Assembly: GCA_003541875.1 (NCBI GenBank)
Contig: DPLS01000052.1
Span: 1 to 6,643, forward strand
Direction: 5' to 3'
DNA: 6,643 nt
Origin: Bacteroidota bacterium
Lineage (GTDB): Bacteria > Bacteroidota > Ignavibacteria > UBA10030 > UBA6906
Shown here: one piece after another, positions 1 to 5,535 of the stretch
Position numbering within the stretch: the stretch's first letter is position 1
How the letters are laid out: each line of letters starts with the position of its first letter
Notes under the pieces: generated by a model
What the model was told of the DNA's origin: nothing
Databases searched by the model: none
Seen by the model: the letters and a program-made list of their open reading frames with translations, nothing else
Position numbers and translations under genes: made by a program

Positions 1-507
1 ATCAAGGCGAATTTCCCTGCGCGCATTGCCTACCAGGTGGCTTCCAAAACCGATTCCCGCACGATCCTCGATATGAATGGTGCTGAACAACTGCTCGGCA
101 ACGGAGACATGCTCTATCTGCCAAGCGGCAGCCCGAAGCCTGTACGACTGCAGAACGCGTTTATCTCGACCGAGGAGGTCGATGCGCTCATGGAGCATGT
201 GGGGAAGCAGAAAGGCTACACGAAACCGTTCACGCTTCCCTCGATAGTGGAAAAGAAGAGGAACGCGGAAGGCCATGGTGCCGGTGAGCGTGATGAGTTG
301 TTCGATGAGGCAGCGCGGCTCATCGTCCGCCATCAACAGGGATCGGTCTCGTTGTTGCAGCGACGGCTCAAGGTCGGCTATTCACGCGCAGCCCGACTGG
401 TCGACGAACTGGAGGCTGCGGGTGTAGTGGGACCATTTGACGGAAGCAAGGCCCGGGAGGTCCTGATCGAAAGTGAGGCGGATCTTGAATCGATTCTTAA
501 TGGCTAG
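1..507 (+). CDS. ftsK: DNA translocase FtsK/SpoIIIE, C-terminal part (5' end outside window)
   Basis: This is the last 168 codons of an FtsK/SpoIIIE hexameric ATPase, open from base 1 and ending at TAG 505-507. FtsK pumps chromosomal DNA through the closing septum and delivers the dif sites for recombination. The first 40 residues match the end of the RecA-like motor: IKANFPARIAYQVASKTDSR, then RTILD, GAEQLLGNGDMLYLP. After a linker of about 50 residues comes a winged-helix gamma domain at bases 292-470, with DELFDEAARLIV, a segment like E. coli SISGVQRQFRIGYNRAARI (here SVSLLQRRLKVGYSRAAR), and EAAGVVGP. In known FtsK proteins this domain reads the polar KOPS sequences. Motor Walker motifs and the N-terminal membrane domain lie upstream of the window. 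The stop is 13 bases before my preferred lolA start. Identification is firm. Confidence 0.96.
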   Translation: MKANFPARIAYQVASKTDSRTILDMNGAEQLLGNGDMLYLPSGSPKPVRLQNAFISTEEVDALMEHVGKQKGYTKPFTLPSIVEKKRNAEGHGAGERDELFDEAARLIVRHQQGSVSLLQRRLKVGYSRAARLVDELEAAGVVGPFDGSKAREVLIESEADLESILNG

Positions 508-520
508 GACGGTGAAGAAT

Positions 521-1162
521 ATGTCGAGACGGATGCTCTGGGTGATGCTATTGCCGATCGTTGCTGTCTGGTCACCACTTGCGGCTGAAGAAACCGCTCA
601 GGAGGTGTTAGAGAAAACGAAAAACATGTATGACTCGATATCGGATGCTCAGATAAAGTTCTCACAGAAGACGAAATTTGAATTGTCAAAGATTGAACAA
701 AATGTAAGCGGGACTCTTTATCTGAAGAAAGCGAACAAGTACCGGCTTGAGACGGAAGGGCAAACTGTTGTGACCGATGGGGAGACGGTATGGTCATACA
801 CCGTGACCAACAAGCAGGTGCTGGTTGATCATTTCAAGGTGGACGAGAATACGATCACTCCGGAAAGGATACTGACGGCTGCGCCGAACGACTACATCTC
901 AACACTCCTCGGCAAGGACAAGATAGGGAAGACGGAAGTTGTCGCGCTCAAGCTCACTCCGAAGGGTGAACAATCTTTGGTGAAATCGATGAAACTCTGG
1001 ATCGACAACTCCACGTGGCTGATCAGGAAGGCTTTGATCACGGATGTGAATGGGAAGCAAACCGAGTATCTGGTCACCGAGGCAAAAACCAATATGGGCA
1101 TCCAGGACTCCCGATTTGTCTTCCAAGTGCCGGAGGGGGTGGAAGTTGTTGACCTGCGATAG
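521..1162 (+). CDS. lolA: Outer-membrane lipoprotein carrier protein LolA
   Basis: LolA is the periplasmic chaperone that takes lipoproteins from the LolCDE transporter in the inner membrane to the outer membrane. The 213-residue product starts with a Sec signal peptide: MSRRM, a hydrophobic core to residue 17, and likely cleavage after SPLAA at residue 22. The mature part has the LolA pattern: an early amphipathic helix, KFSQ, SGTLYLKKANKYRLE, TDGETVW, TNKQV, and a C-terminal strand ending FQVPEGVEVVDLR. I chose ATG 521 because it places a basic n-region directly before the hydrophobic core and has AGGA/GTGAAG-like purines upstream. ATG 500, which overlaps the ftsK stop and adds seven residues, is the alternative but has no visible ribosome site. 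The ftsK-lolA order is one I know from the Bacteroidota/Chlorobiota lineage. No lolB is seen here. Confidence 0.9.
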   Translation: MSRRMLWVMLLPIVAVWSPLAAEETAQEVLEKTKNMYDSISDAQIKFSQKTKFELSKIEQNVSGTLYLKKANKYRLETEGQTVVTDGETVWSYTVTNKQVLVDHFKVDENTITPERILTAAPNDYISTLLGKDKIGKTEVVALKLTPKGEQSLVKSMKLWIDNSTWLIRKALITDVNGKQTEYLVTEAKTNMGIQDSRFVFQVPEGVEVVDLR

Positions 1163-1246
1163 GATTCCCCGAGATCTTTCTGTGCAGTGTGAAGTTCCCG
1201 CCTCACCCTCTGCTGTCATCCGTCATCTTGAATTGCCGATCTCTCG

Positions 1247-2269
1247 ATGACACTTCGACCCAAGAGCTTTCTCAAGTATCTCCTAAGTGTTCTGCTAACA
1301 GTCGTTCTCCTGTATTTCGCTTTTCGCAACACAGATCTTGAGAAGCTCGCCATTGCCATACGTGAAGCAAACTATTGGTGGATGCTTGCCATGTTTGGTA
1401 CGATGATGGCAAGCCACATTTTTCGGGCGTGGCGTTGGAGGTATTTGCTGGATCCGATCAAGCCGGGCACTTCGTTCCGGAACCTTTTCTCAGGGGTGAT
1501 GGTGGGGTATTTCATCAACAACGTTCTTCCACGCGCAGGCGAACTCGTGCGGCCGTATTCGATTGGCAAGCTCGAATCACTTCCGAAGAGCGCAGCACTC
1601 GGCACCATCGTTGTCGAGCGTATTATGGACGCTGTTTCATTCCTGATTCTGGTTATGATCATTCCGTTGGTGTACAACGGTCCTTTGGTCGAGGCATTCC
1701 CCTGGCTTCAGCGCGCTGGAGTGATTATCTCGTTGGGTACTTTTGGATTCCTGCTTGTTGCAGTTGTGCTGATGATTCGAAGAGATTGGACCGACGTTCT
1801 GTTAAGGGTGGTTACTGGGTTCGTTTCTCCCTCACTTGCAAGAAGGATCGACGGAGTTGTTCACTCTTTTCTCGACGGCTTTCTGTTCATCAAGAGACCG
1901 GGGAACTTTCTGGCGATTCTGATCCTTAGCATTCTTGTTTGGTTTCTGTACGTTGTTATGACGTATCTTGCTTTCTTCGGGTTTGGGTTGGAGGGTCAGC
2001 TTGGCTTTGGAGCGGCGGTGGTTGTTCTCGCCATATCGAGTATTGGTGTTGCAATTCCAACGCCAGGAGCTACCGGGGGCTATCACTGGTTTGCCTCGCA
2101 AACACTTGTGAGGCTTTTCCACGTTTCAAACGAGGTAGCACTGAGTTATGCGACAGTAACACACGCTGTTGGTTTCATTGGCGTCACGATTGTGGGGTTG
2201 TACTATTTCTTCCACGACAATATCAAAATCACGGATGCAATGGACAAACCCAAGGAGGAGGAGGGGTGA
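1247..2269 (+). CDS. Flippase-like multi-pass membrane protein (LPG_synthase_TM / UPF0104 family)
   Basis: This is a 340-residue integral inner-membrane protein of the family that includes the membrane half of lysylphosphatidylglycerol synthase MprF and E. coli YbhN. Family members are proposed lipid flippases or lipid-modifying partners; the substrate here is unknown. Hydrophobic segments lie near residues 8-26, 44-60, 80-94, 126-143, 157-177, 220-246, 252-272 and 299-322. Family signatures are clear: NNVLPRAGELVRPYSIGK (91-108), VERIMD (123-128) and PTPGATGGYHW (271-281). The C-terminus is a short charged tail, KPKEEEG. No soluble aminoacyl-transferase domain is present, so it is not a full MprF. 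ATG 1247 is the first start after an in-frame TGA at 1229-1231; I see no strong Shine-Dalgarno sequence. The 84 bases after lolA show no promoter or terminator I can support. Confidence 0.88.
   Translation: MTLRPKSFLKYLLSVLLTVVLLYFAFRNTDLEKLAIAIREANYWWMLAMFGTMMASHIFRAWRWRYLLDPIKPGTSFRNLFSGVMVGYFINNVLPRAGELVRPYSIGKLESLPKSAALGTIVVERIMDAVSFLILVMIIPLVYNGPLVEAFPWLQRAGVIISLGTFGFLLVAVVLMIRRDWTDVLLRVVTGFVSPSLARRIDGVVHSFLDGFLFIKRPGNFLAILILSILVWFLYVVMTYLAFFGFGLEGQLGFGAAVVVLAISSIGVAIPTPGATGGYHWFASQTLVRLFHVSNEVALSYATVTHAVGFIGVTIVGLYYFFHDNIKITDAMDKPKEEEG
2253..2258 (+). promoter_or_regulatory. Strong Shine-Dalgarno that fixes a GTG start inside the preceding gene
   Basis: AGGAGG lies 7 bases before GTG 2266-2268, inside a longer GGA repeat (2254-2264) that also encodes the Glu-rich tail of the flippase-like protein. 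The GTG overlaps that gene's TGA as GTGA, an arrangement typical of translational coupling. The next in-frame ATG, at 2281, has no comparable site, so the GTG is the likely start of the outer-membrane protein. Confidence 0.75.
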
Positions 2270-2982
2270 GGGGAACGTTGATGGCGGGCACCCTCCTCTG
2301 CTTTGCGAGAGTCTCAGTTCTTGGGGGTGGGGTACCGGTATTGCTCCCGACGCAGGCTCCTTTGGACTCGCAACTGTCGTCACGTGTGGCGCTTTCGGGG
2401 GGGATGGGAGTGGAATATGTTAGCGCACAGGATATCGTTGACTATGTTAACTCGCTTGCCTTGGGCTACGGTGCGACGGGAAAAATCCCCGAGTTCAAAG
2501 CGGGTGTCGGGTTCTTTGGTGCATTGGCGTATCCGCTTTCGCCCGAATGGGTTCTTAAGGCTGAATATGTCTACCTCCTCGTTTCCTACAATCCAAACAT
2601 ACCGGTTGGGTCATCGGAGTTCACTCTCACCGGTCACCTGCCTTCCCTCATACTTCAACGAGTATTGTGGGATGAGGGATTGTACAATGTGAAAGTGGGG
2701 AGTGGCTTCGGCTACCATTTTGTATCGCTCTCGACGAAATATGCTTTTATCGACGACAAGCTCTCGGGAGAGGGACTTGGCATGGTCGTTGACCTTGAGG
2801 CGAATACGGCGTTCGGCGATCATGTCTTTGCGTATCTGGGTGCTGACCTACGATGGGAGTTCATTGGAAAACTCGAAAGCAGTGCGTCTTCGGTCCCGCC
2901 TTCGCAAATCGGGGTCATACCCCTTCCAACTGGAAATGCGTTTCTCATCGGTGCGCGGCTTGGCTTTTCGTACTATTTCTAA
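2266..2982 (+). CDS. Probable outer-membrane beta-barrel protein
   Basis: The 238-residue product cannot be named more closely. The first 31 residues look like a signal peptide (hydrophobic, from GTLMAGTLLCFARVSVL to PTQA), though with an Arg inside it. The rest alternates polar and hydrophobic or aromatic residues as barrel strands do: FKAGVGFFGALAY (77-89), WVLKAEYVYLLVSY (95-108), YNVKVGSGFGYHFV (140-153), HVFAYLGADLRWEF (186-199). It ends LIGARLGFSYYF, a terminal aromatic strand of the kind the BAM complex recognises. That suggests a small 8-stranded barrel (OmpW/OmpA-transmembrane/opacity type). GTG 2266 is chosen over ATG 2281 for its strong ribosome site and GTGA overlap. The reading frame stays open upstream to 1939, but only as a shadow of the flippase-like gene. 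The cyclophilin gene starts 19 bases downstream. Confidence 0.72.
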   Translation: MRGTLMAGTLLCFARVSVLGGGVPVLLPTQAPLDSQLSSRVALSGGMGVEYVSAQDIVDYVNSLALGYGATGKIPEFKAGVGFFGALAYPLSPEWVLKAEYVYLLVSYNPNIPVGSSEFTLTGHLPSLILQRVLWDEGLYNVKVGSGFGYHFVSLSTKYAFIDDKLSGEGLGMVVDLEANTAFGDHVFAYLGADLRWEFIGKLESSASSVPPSQIGVIPLPTGNAFLIGARLGFSYYF

Positions 2983-2988
2983 TCACTA

Positions 2989-2994
2989 AGGAGG
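2989..2994 (+). promoter_or_regulatory. Strong Shine-Dalgarno for the cyclophilin gene
   Basis: AGGAGG sits 7 bases before ATG 3002, within the 19-base gap after the outer-membrane protein's stop. It supports independent, efficient initiation of the exported (signal-peptide) form of the cyclophilin. Confidence 0.75.
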
Positions 2995-3001
2995 AATAAT
3001 C

Positions 3002-3655
3002 ATGAGCTATACTGTTGTTCGTTCAACGTCGTGGGCAATGATGGTGTTCGGACTTGCGCTCTCATCTGCCGTGGCATCCCAACAATCAAAAAAGGGAGAG
3101 GAGAAGAGCCCGAAAATGGAAAACGTCAAAGAGATTGGCGTAATCGAGACTTCGATGGGGACAATCGAGATTGAGTTCTACAGGAACGATGCGCCCAAGA
3201 CGGTAGAGAACTTTGTGAAGCTTGCAGAGAAGAAGTATTTTGATGGAGTGATATTTCATAGAGTGTCAAAAGGCTTCGTTATCCAAGGAGGCGATCCCAC
3301 CGGCACAGGATCGGGTGGAAAGAGTATCTATGGGAAGGAGTTTGAAGACGAGTTGAATTCCAATGCTCCTTCGCTCAAAGAAGGATACAAAAAGGGCGTC
3401 GTGGCAATGGCGAACCGCGGTCCCAACACAAACACAAGCCAGTTCTTTGTCATGCTTAGGGATTTGCCAACCATGCCCAAGAACTACACCATCTTCGGAA
3501 AAGTCGTTAAGGGAATGGATGTGGTTGATGCCATCGGCAACGTTGAGATCACTCCACAAATGGGCCCGACGGACGGAAAACCGAAGGTCGATGTGGTCAT
3601 GAAAAAAGTCACAATCAAGAAGGTTCCTGTTGGTAAGCCCGAGCAAAAGAAGTAG
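3002..3655 (+). CDS. Exported cyclophilin-type peptidyl-prolyl cis-trans isomerase
   Basis: This 217-residue enzyme catalyses cis-trans isomerisation of X-Pro bonds. Residues 1-26 form a signal peptide (hydrophobic core MMVFGLALSSAVA, cleavage near AVA-S); there is no lipobox cysteine, so the product should be a soluble periplasmic folding helper. A charged linker (27-40) leads into one cyclophilin domain at about 44-208. By alignment from memory with human cyclophilin A, the active-site positions are FHR (Arg87), Phe92, QGGD (Gln95), MANRG (Ala137-Asn138) and SQFF (Phe148-Phe149). The CypA Trp121 and His126 positions are replaced, in PKNYTIFGKV, as is common in bacterial members. The C-terminus is Lys-rich. 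ATG 3002 has an ideal ribosome site. A second in-frame ATG (3116) falls exactly at the domain start. It follows the barrel gene closely, suggesting a role in envelope protein folding. Confidence 0.93.
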   Translation: MSYTVVRSTSWAMMVFGLALSSAVASQQSKKGEEKSPKMENVKEIGVIETSMGTIEIEFYRNDAPKTVENFVKLAEKKYFDGVIFHRVSKGFVIQGGDPTGTGSGGKSIYGKEFEDELNSNAPSLKEGYKKGVVAMANRGPNTNTSQFFVMLRDLPTMPKNYTIFGKVVKGMDVVDAIGNVEITPQMGPTDGKPKVDVVMKKVTIKKVPVGKPEQKK

Positions 3656-3664
3656 GCCACCTGC

Positions 3665-4678
3665 GTGCCGAAAGATGGATTGACAATTGATGATCTCCGG
3701 TCAGCGCTGGCGCAGCGGAAGTTTGCGCCAGCCTACCTCTTTCACGGGGAAGAGGGATTCCTCGCAGAGGAAGCGACGGATCTGATCATTCGGACCGCCC
3801 TGAGTGCCGAGCAGCAAGGATTCAATCTCGACGTATTGTATGGCAGTGATGCTGACGCGCGCGACATCATCTCGCACGCATCATCGTTTCCCATGGTGGC
3901 AGAGCGAAGGGTGGTTGTCGTGCGGGAGGTGGACAAGTTGGTGAACAAAGAGTTACTCTCTTCCTATCTCGAACAACCTTCTGCATCGACCTGTTTGATC
4001 CTTCACTCCACGAAGCCCGATTTCAGAAAGAAGCCCTATGCCACGGCAAAGCGAACAGCAACTGTTATCAGGTTTGAGCCGATACGGGATAACCAGATTA
4101 CCGGCTGGATAAATGCACGCGTCAAGCAGCAGGGTCGCCAGATTGATTTGGAAGCGGCGAAGATTCTTGCCGCGTATGCTGGCACGTCACTCCGGGAGAT
4201 ACAGAACGAGTTGGATAAGTTGTACAGCTTTGCGGGAGAGAAGACGACGATCTCCTCCGATGACATCCGGGCAGTTGTGGGTGTGTCCAGAGATTTCAAT
4301 ATTTTTGAACTGCAGAATGCTATCGGTGCCAAGAATCTTTCCCGGTCGACAGAGATTCTGAGTCGTATGCTGGATGGAGGAGAATCTCCTGTCTTCATCA
4401 TCGTCATGCTCACGAGATTCTTCACCACCTTGTGGAAACTCTCCGACTTCCGTCGAAGGGGTACCACGGATCTTGCCGGTGCAGTCGGCGTTAATCCCCA
4501 CTTCATCAAGGACTATGTGGCGGCGCTTGGTAACTTTCCAGCCAGTGAGCTTGAGCATTCATTTGAAGTACTGGCCACTGCGGACGAGCAGCTGAAATCA
4601 ACTTCCCTCGATCCTTTCCAGATCATGCAAAACATGATATTGTATCTAATGAAGCAGCGCGAGCTTGCGCTCACGTGA
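3665..4678 (+). CDS. holA: DNA polymerase III subunit delta (clamp loader)
   Basis: The 337-residue product is the delta subunit, which opens the beta sliding clamp so the clamp loader can place it on primed DNA. The N-terminal AAA+-like domain carries YLFHGEEGFLAEEA (24-37), the family's degenerate P-loop region without a usable Walker A, and RRVVVVREVDKL (81-92), the beta-strand and turn typical of delta. The middle and collar regions follow: FEPIRDNQITGWI (137-149), AYAGTSLREIQNELDKL (170-186), DIRAVVGVSRDFNIFEL (200-216), and SPVFIIVMLTRFFTTLWKL (241-259). Length is normal. GTG 3665 is used; there is no better ATG in frame, TTG 3680 is a weaker option, and the ribosome site is poor (AGTAGG). 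It lies 9 bases after the cyclophilin stop, so it probably depends on the upstream transcript. No terminator is visible after its stop. Confidence 0.93.
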   Translation: MPKDGLTIDDLRSALAQRKFAPAYLFHGEEGFLAEEATDLIIRTALSAEQQGFNLDVLYGSDADARDIISHASSFPMVAERRVVVVREVDKLVNKELLSSYLEQPSASTCLILHSTKPDFRKKPYATAKRTATVIRFEPIRDNQITGWINARVKQQGRQIDLEAAKILAAYAGTSLREIQNELDKLYSFAGEKTTISSDDIRAVVGVSRDFNIFELQNAIGAKNLSRSTEILSRMLDGGESPVFIIVMLTRFFTTLWKLSDFRRRGTTDLAGAVGVNPHFIKDYVAALGNFPASELEHSFEVLATADEQLKSTSLDPFQIMQNMILYLMKQRELALT

Positions 4679-5012
4679 CCGGAGTTGGGGGGAGGAGCCT
4701 TTGGCAATGGTGGGTCTCGGACTGACTAAGCTTTCCTTTTTCTGGGAATGTATGATGAGCCCACGATTGTTTGTCTTCTCAGGTGAACGGTCTTGGCATC
4801 TGCTGGCGTGACATGGAGAAACGCACCGGGGGCCAACTTCCTCATTTGCAGACAAGATTTTTTTGGGAAAATAGGCATGGGCATCCCGATGTACCAAATG
4901 CCAAATGCTCCAGTATTGGCTTGTTTGTTGAACTGGTTTCGCTGGCAATGGAACACGCTTGGAAGCAGTGCAGCCGTCCGCTGTAGAATGATGAGGATTT
5001 CCAAAATACCAC
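4679..5012 (+). other. Unassigned sequence between holA and the HU operon promoter
   Basis: I find no gene here that I can support. Short open frames occur on both strands, the longest on the minus strand (4726-5031, 101 codons; a second minus frame covers 4646-5053), but none shows a recognised family, a good ribosome site or a convincing start. Possible readings are plain intergenic DNA, a dispersed repeat or a decayed gene. T-rich runs at 4733-4741 and 4857-4864 are not preceded by a GC-rich hairpin, so I do not call a terminator. Confidence 0.5.
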
Positions 5013-5041
5013 TTGACTTCCTCTTCCCCATCTGCTAAATT
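5013..5041 (+). promoter_or_regulatory. Sigma70-like promoter upstream of the HU/HU-SPOR operon
   Basis: TTGACT (5013-5018, five of six to TTGACA) is separated by exactly 17 bases from TAAATT (5036-5041, four of six to TATAAT). Transcription would start near 5048 and run into the HU-like gene with a leader of about 200 bases. The site sits at the end of a 334-base stretch without a credible gene, where a promoter for the next operon would be expected. It is a match by eye, not a measured start. Confidence 0.5.
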
Positions 5042-5066
5042 AAGGCCATTCACGAAGGCATCTAAG

Positions 5067-5085
5067 CTTTTACTTTAAGTAAGGG
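5067..5085. repeat. Short dyad just downstream of the predicted transcription start
   Basis: The 19 bases have twofold symmetry around the T at 5076, with TTACTT on the left and AAGTAA on the right; seven of nine positions are symmetric over the full length. It lies about 20-35 bases after the predicted start of transcription, a position where a repressor operator would work. As RNA it could only form a weak AU/GU hairpin. It could also be chance in AT-rich DNA. Confidence 0.3.
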
Positions 5086-5146
5086 TATCAGGCTCAATCC
5101 TATGGTGGGAACAGGCCTTCTCTTTCTTCCCGTCTCTCTCAGTCGG

Positions 5147-5166
5147 TTCGGCTGGTTGTCGCCGAA
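5147..5166 (+). other. Hairpin in the leader of the HU operon
   Basis: TTCGGC (5147-5152) and GCCGAA (5161-5166) form a perfect 6-bp stem with an 8-base loop in the predicted leader, about 90 bases before the HU-like start codon. No T-run follows, so it is not a terminator. AAGGCA (5055-5060) can pair with TGCCTT (5169-5174) to enclose it. I recognise no known riboswitch or small-RNA class. Confidence 0.3.
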
Positions 5167-5253
5167 GCTGCCTTTCTTGATGGCTGCTGGTTGTAGAGTG
5201 AAATCCGAATATCCAAAACTCCCGAGTGTTCGAGAAACAACTGTGAAGCACCT

Positions 5254-5535
5254 ATGAGTCAGGAAGAACTCATTAACATGATCTCCGAACGGGCGGGGAT
5301 CTCGAAACAAACCGTCAGGGATATTATTGGCACCTTTGCCGAGGTGTGGTCCGAAGAGATTCTTCTGCAAGGCGAGCTGGACTTGGACACCATTGGCGAG
5401 TTCTTGATCGAGCATCGACCTGGCCGAAAAGCAATGAACACAGAAACAAAGGAAGTGTTCCTCATTCCTCCCAAGGACTACCTGTCATTCACGCCCTCGC
5501 GTGAGCTCATAGAATGGAGCAACAAACCTGCATGA
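5254..5535 (+). CDS. HU/IHF-superfamily protein, divergent and acidic
   Basis: The 93-residue product has the length and layout of HU: a two-helix N-terminus (SQEELINMISERAGISKQTV), a second helix, the strand region with IGEF (47-50, where HU has FGTF), a beta-arm of normal length (51-72, ending LIP) and the C-terminal helix with the YLSFTPSRELIE pattern. HU dimers bend DNA and compact the nucleoid. Two things differ here. The arm-tip motif RNP, whose proline intercalates between base pairs, reads Met61-Asn62-Thr63. The charge is also reversed: I count 17 Asp/Glu and 10 Lys/Arg, where HU is basic. DNA binding by the usual route is therefore doubtful. It heads a two-gene operon with the HU-SPOR protein, overlapping its start, so a heterodimer is possible. 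ATG 5254 has only a weak GTGAAG upstream. Confidence 0.85.
   Translation: MSQEELINMISERAGISKQTVRDIIGTFAEVWSEEILLQGELDLDTIGEFLIEHRPGRKAMNTETKEVFLIPPKDYLSFTPSRELIEWSNKPA

Noticed and set aside
473..520. ATG 473 (or 500) as the lolA start
   Set aside because: These add an unlikely extension before the signal peptide and overlap ftsK without a visible ribosome site. 500 remains possible, 473 is unlikely.
1375..1929. A 184-codon plus-strand open frame overlapping the flippase-like gene
   Set aside because: It is an out-of-frame shadow; the translation is Arg/Ser-rich and featureless while the other frame has clear family motifs and membrane segments.
1939..2265. Upstream extension of the outer-membrane protein frame
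   Set aside because: The frame is open by chance inside the flippase-like gene; its translation is Cys/Trp/Arg-rich with no pattern, and the strong ribosome site and signal-like segment begin at 2266.
4657..4745. Rho-independent terminator after holA
   Set aside because: GAGC-TTGC-GCTC at 4660-4671 is a short stem inside the coding region with no T-run after it, and the T-rich run at 4733-4741 lacks a GC-rich hairpin before it.
4726..5031. A 101-codon minus-strand open frame as a gene
   Set aside because: There is no recognised domain, no ribosome site before its ATG, and it lies opposite all neighbouring genes across the HU-operon promoter. Kept only as an open question under the unexplained block.
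5041..5253. Known structured RNA (SRP RNA, 6S RNA, a riboswitch)
   Set aside because: I looked for the SRP tetraloop region and common riboswitch cores and saw none. Only short, ordinary pairings are present.
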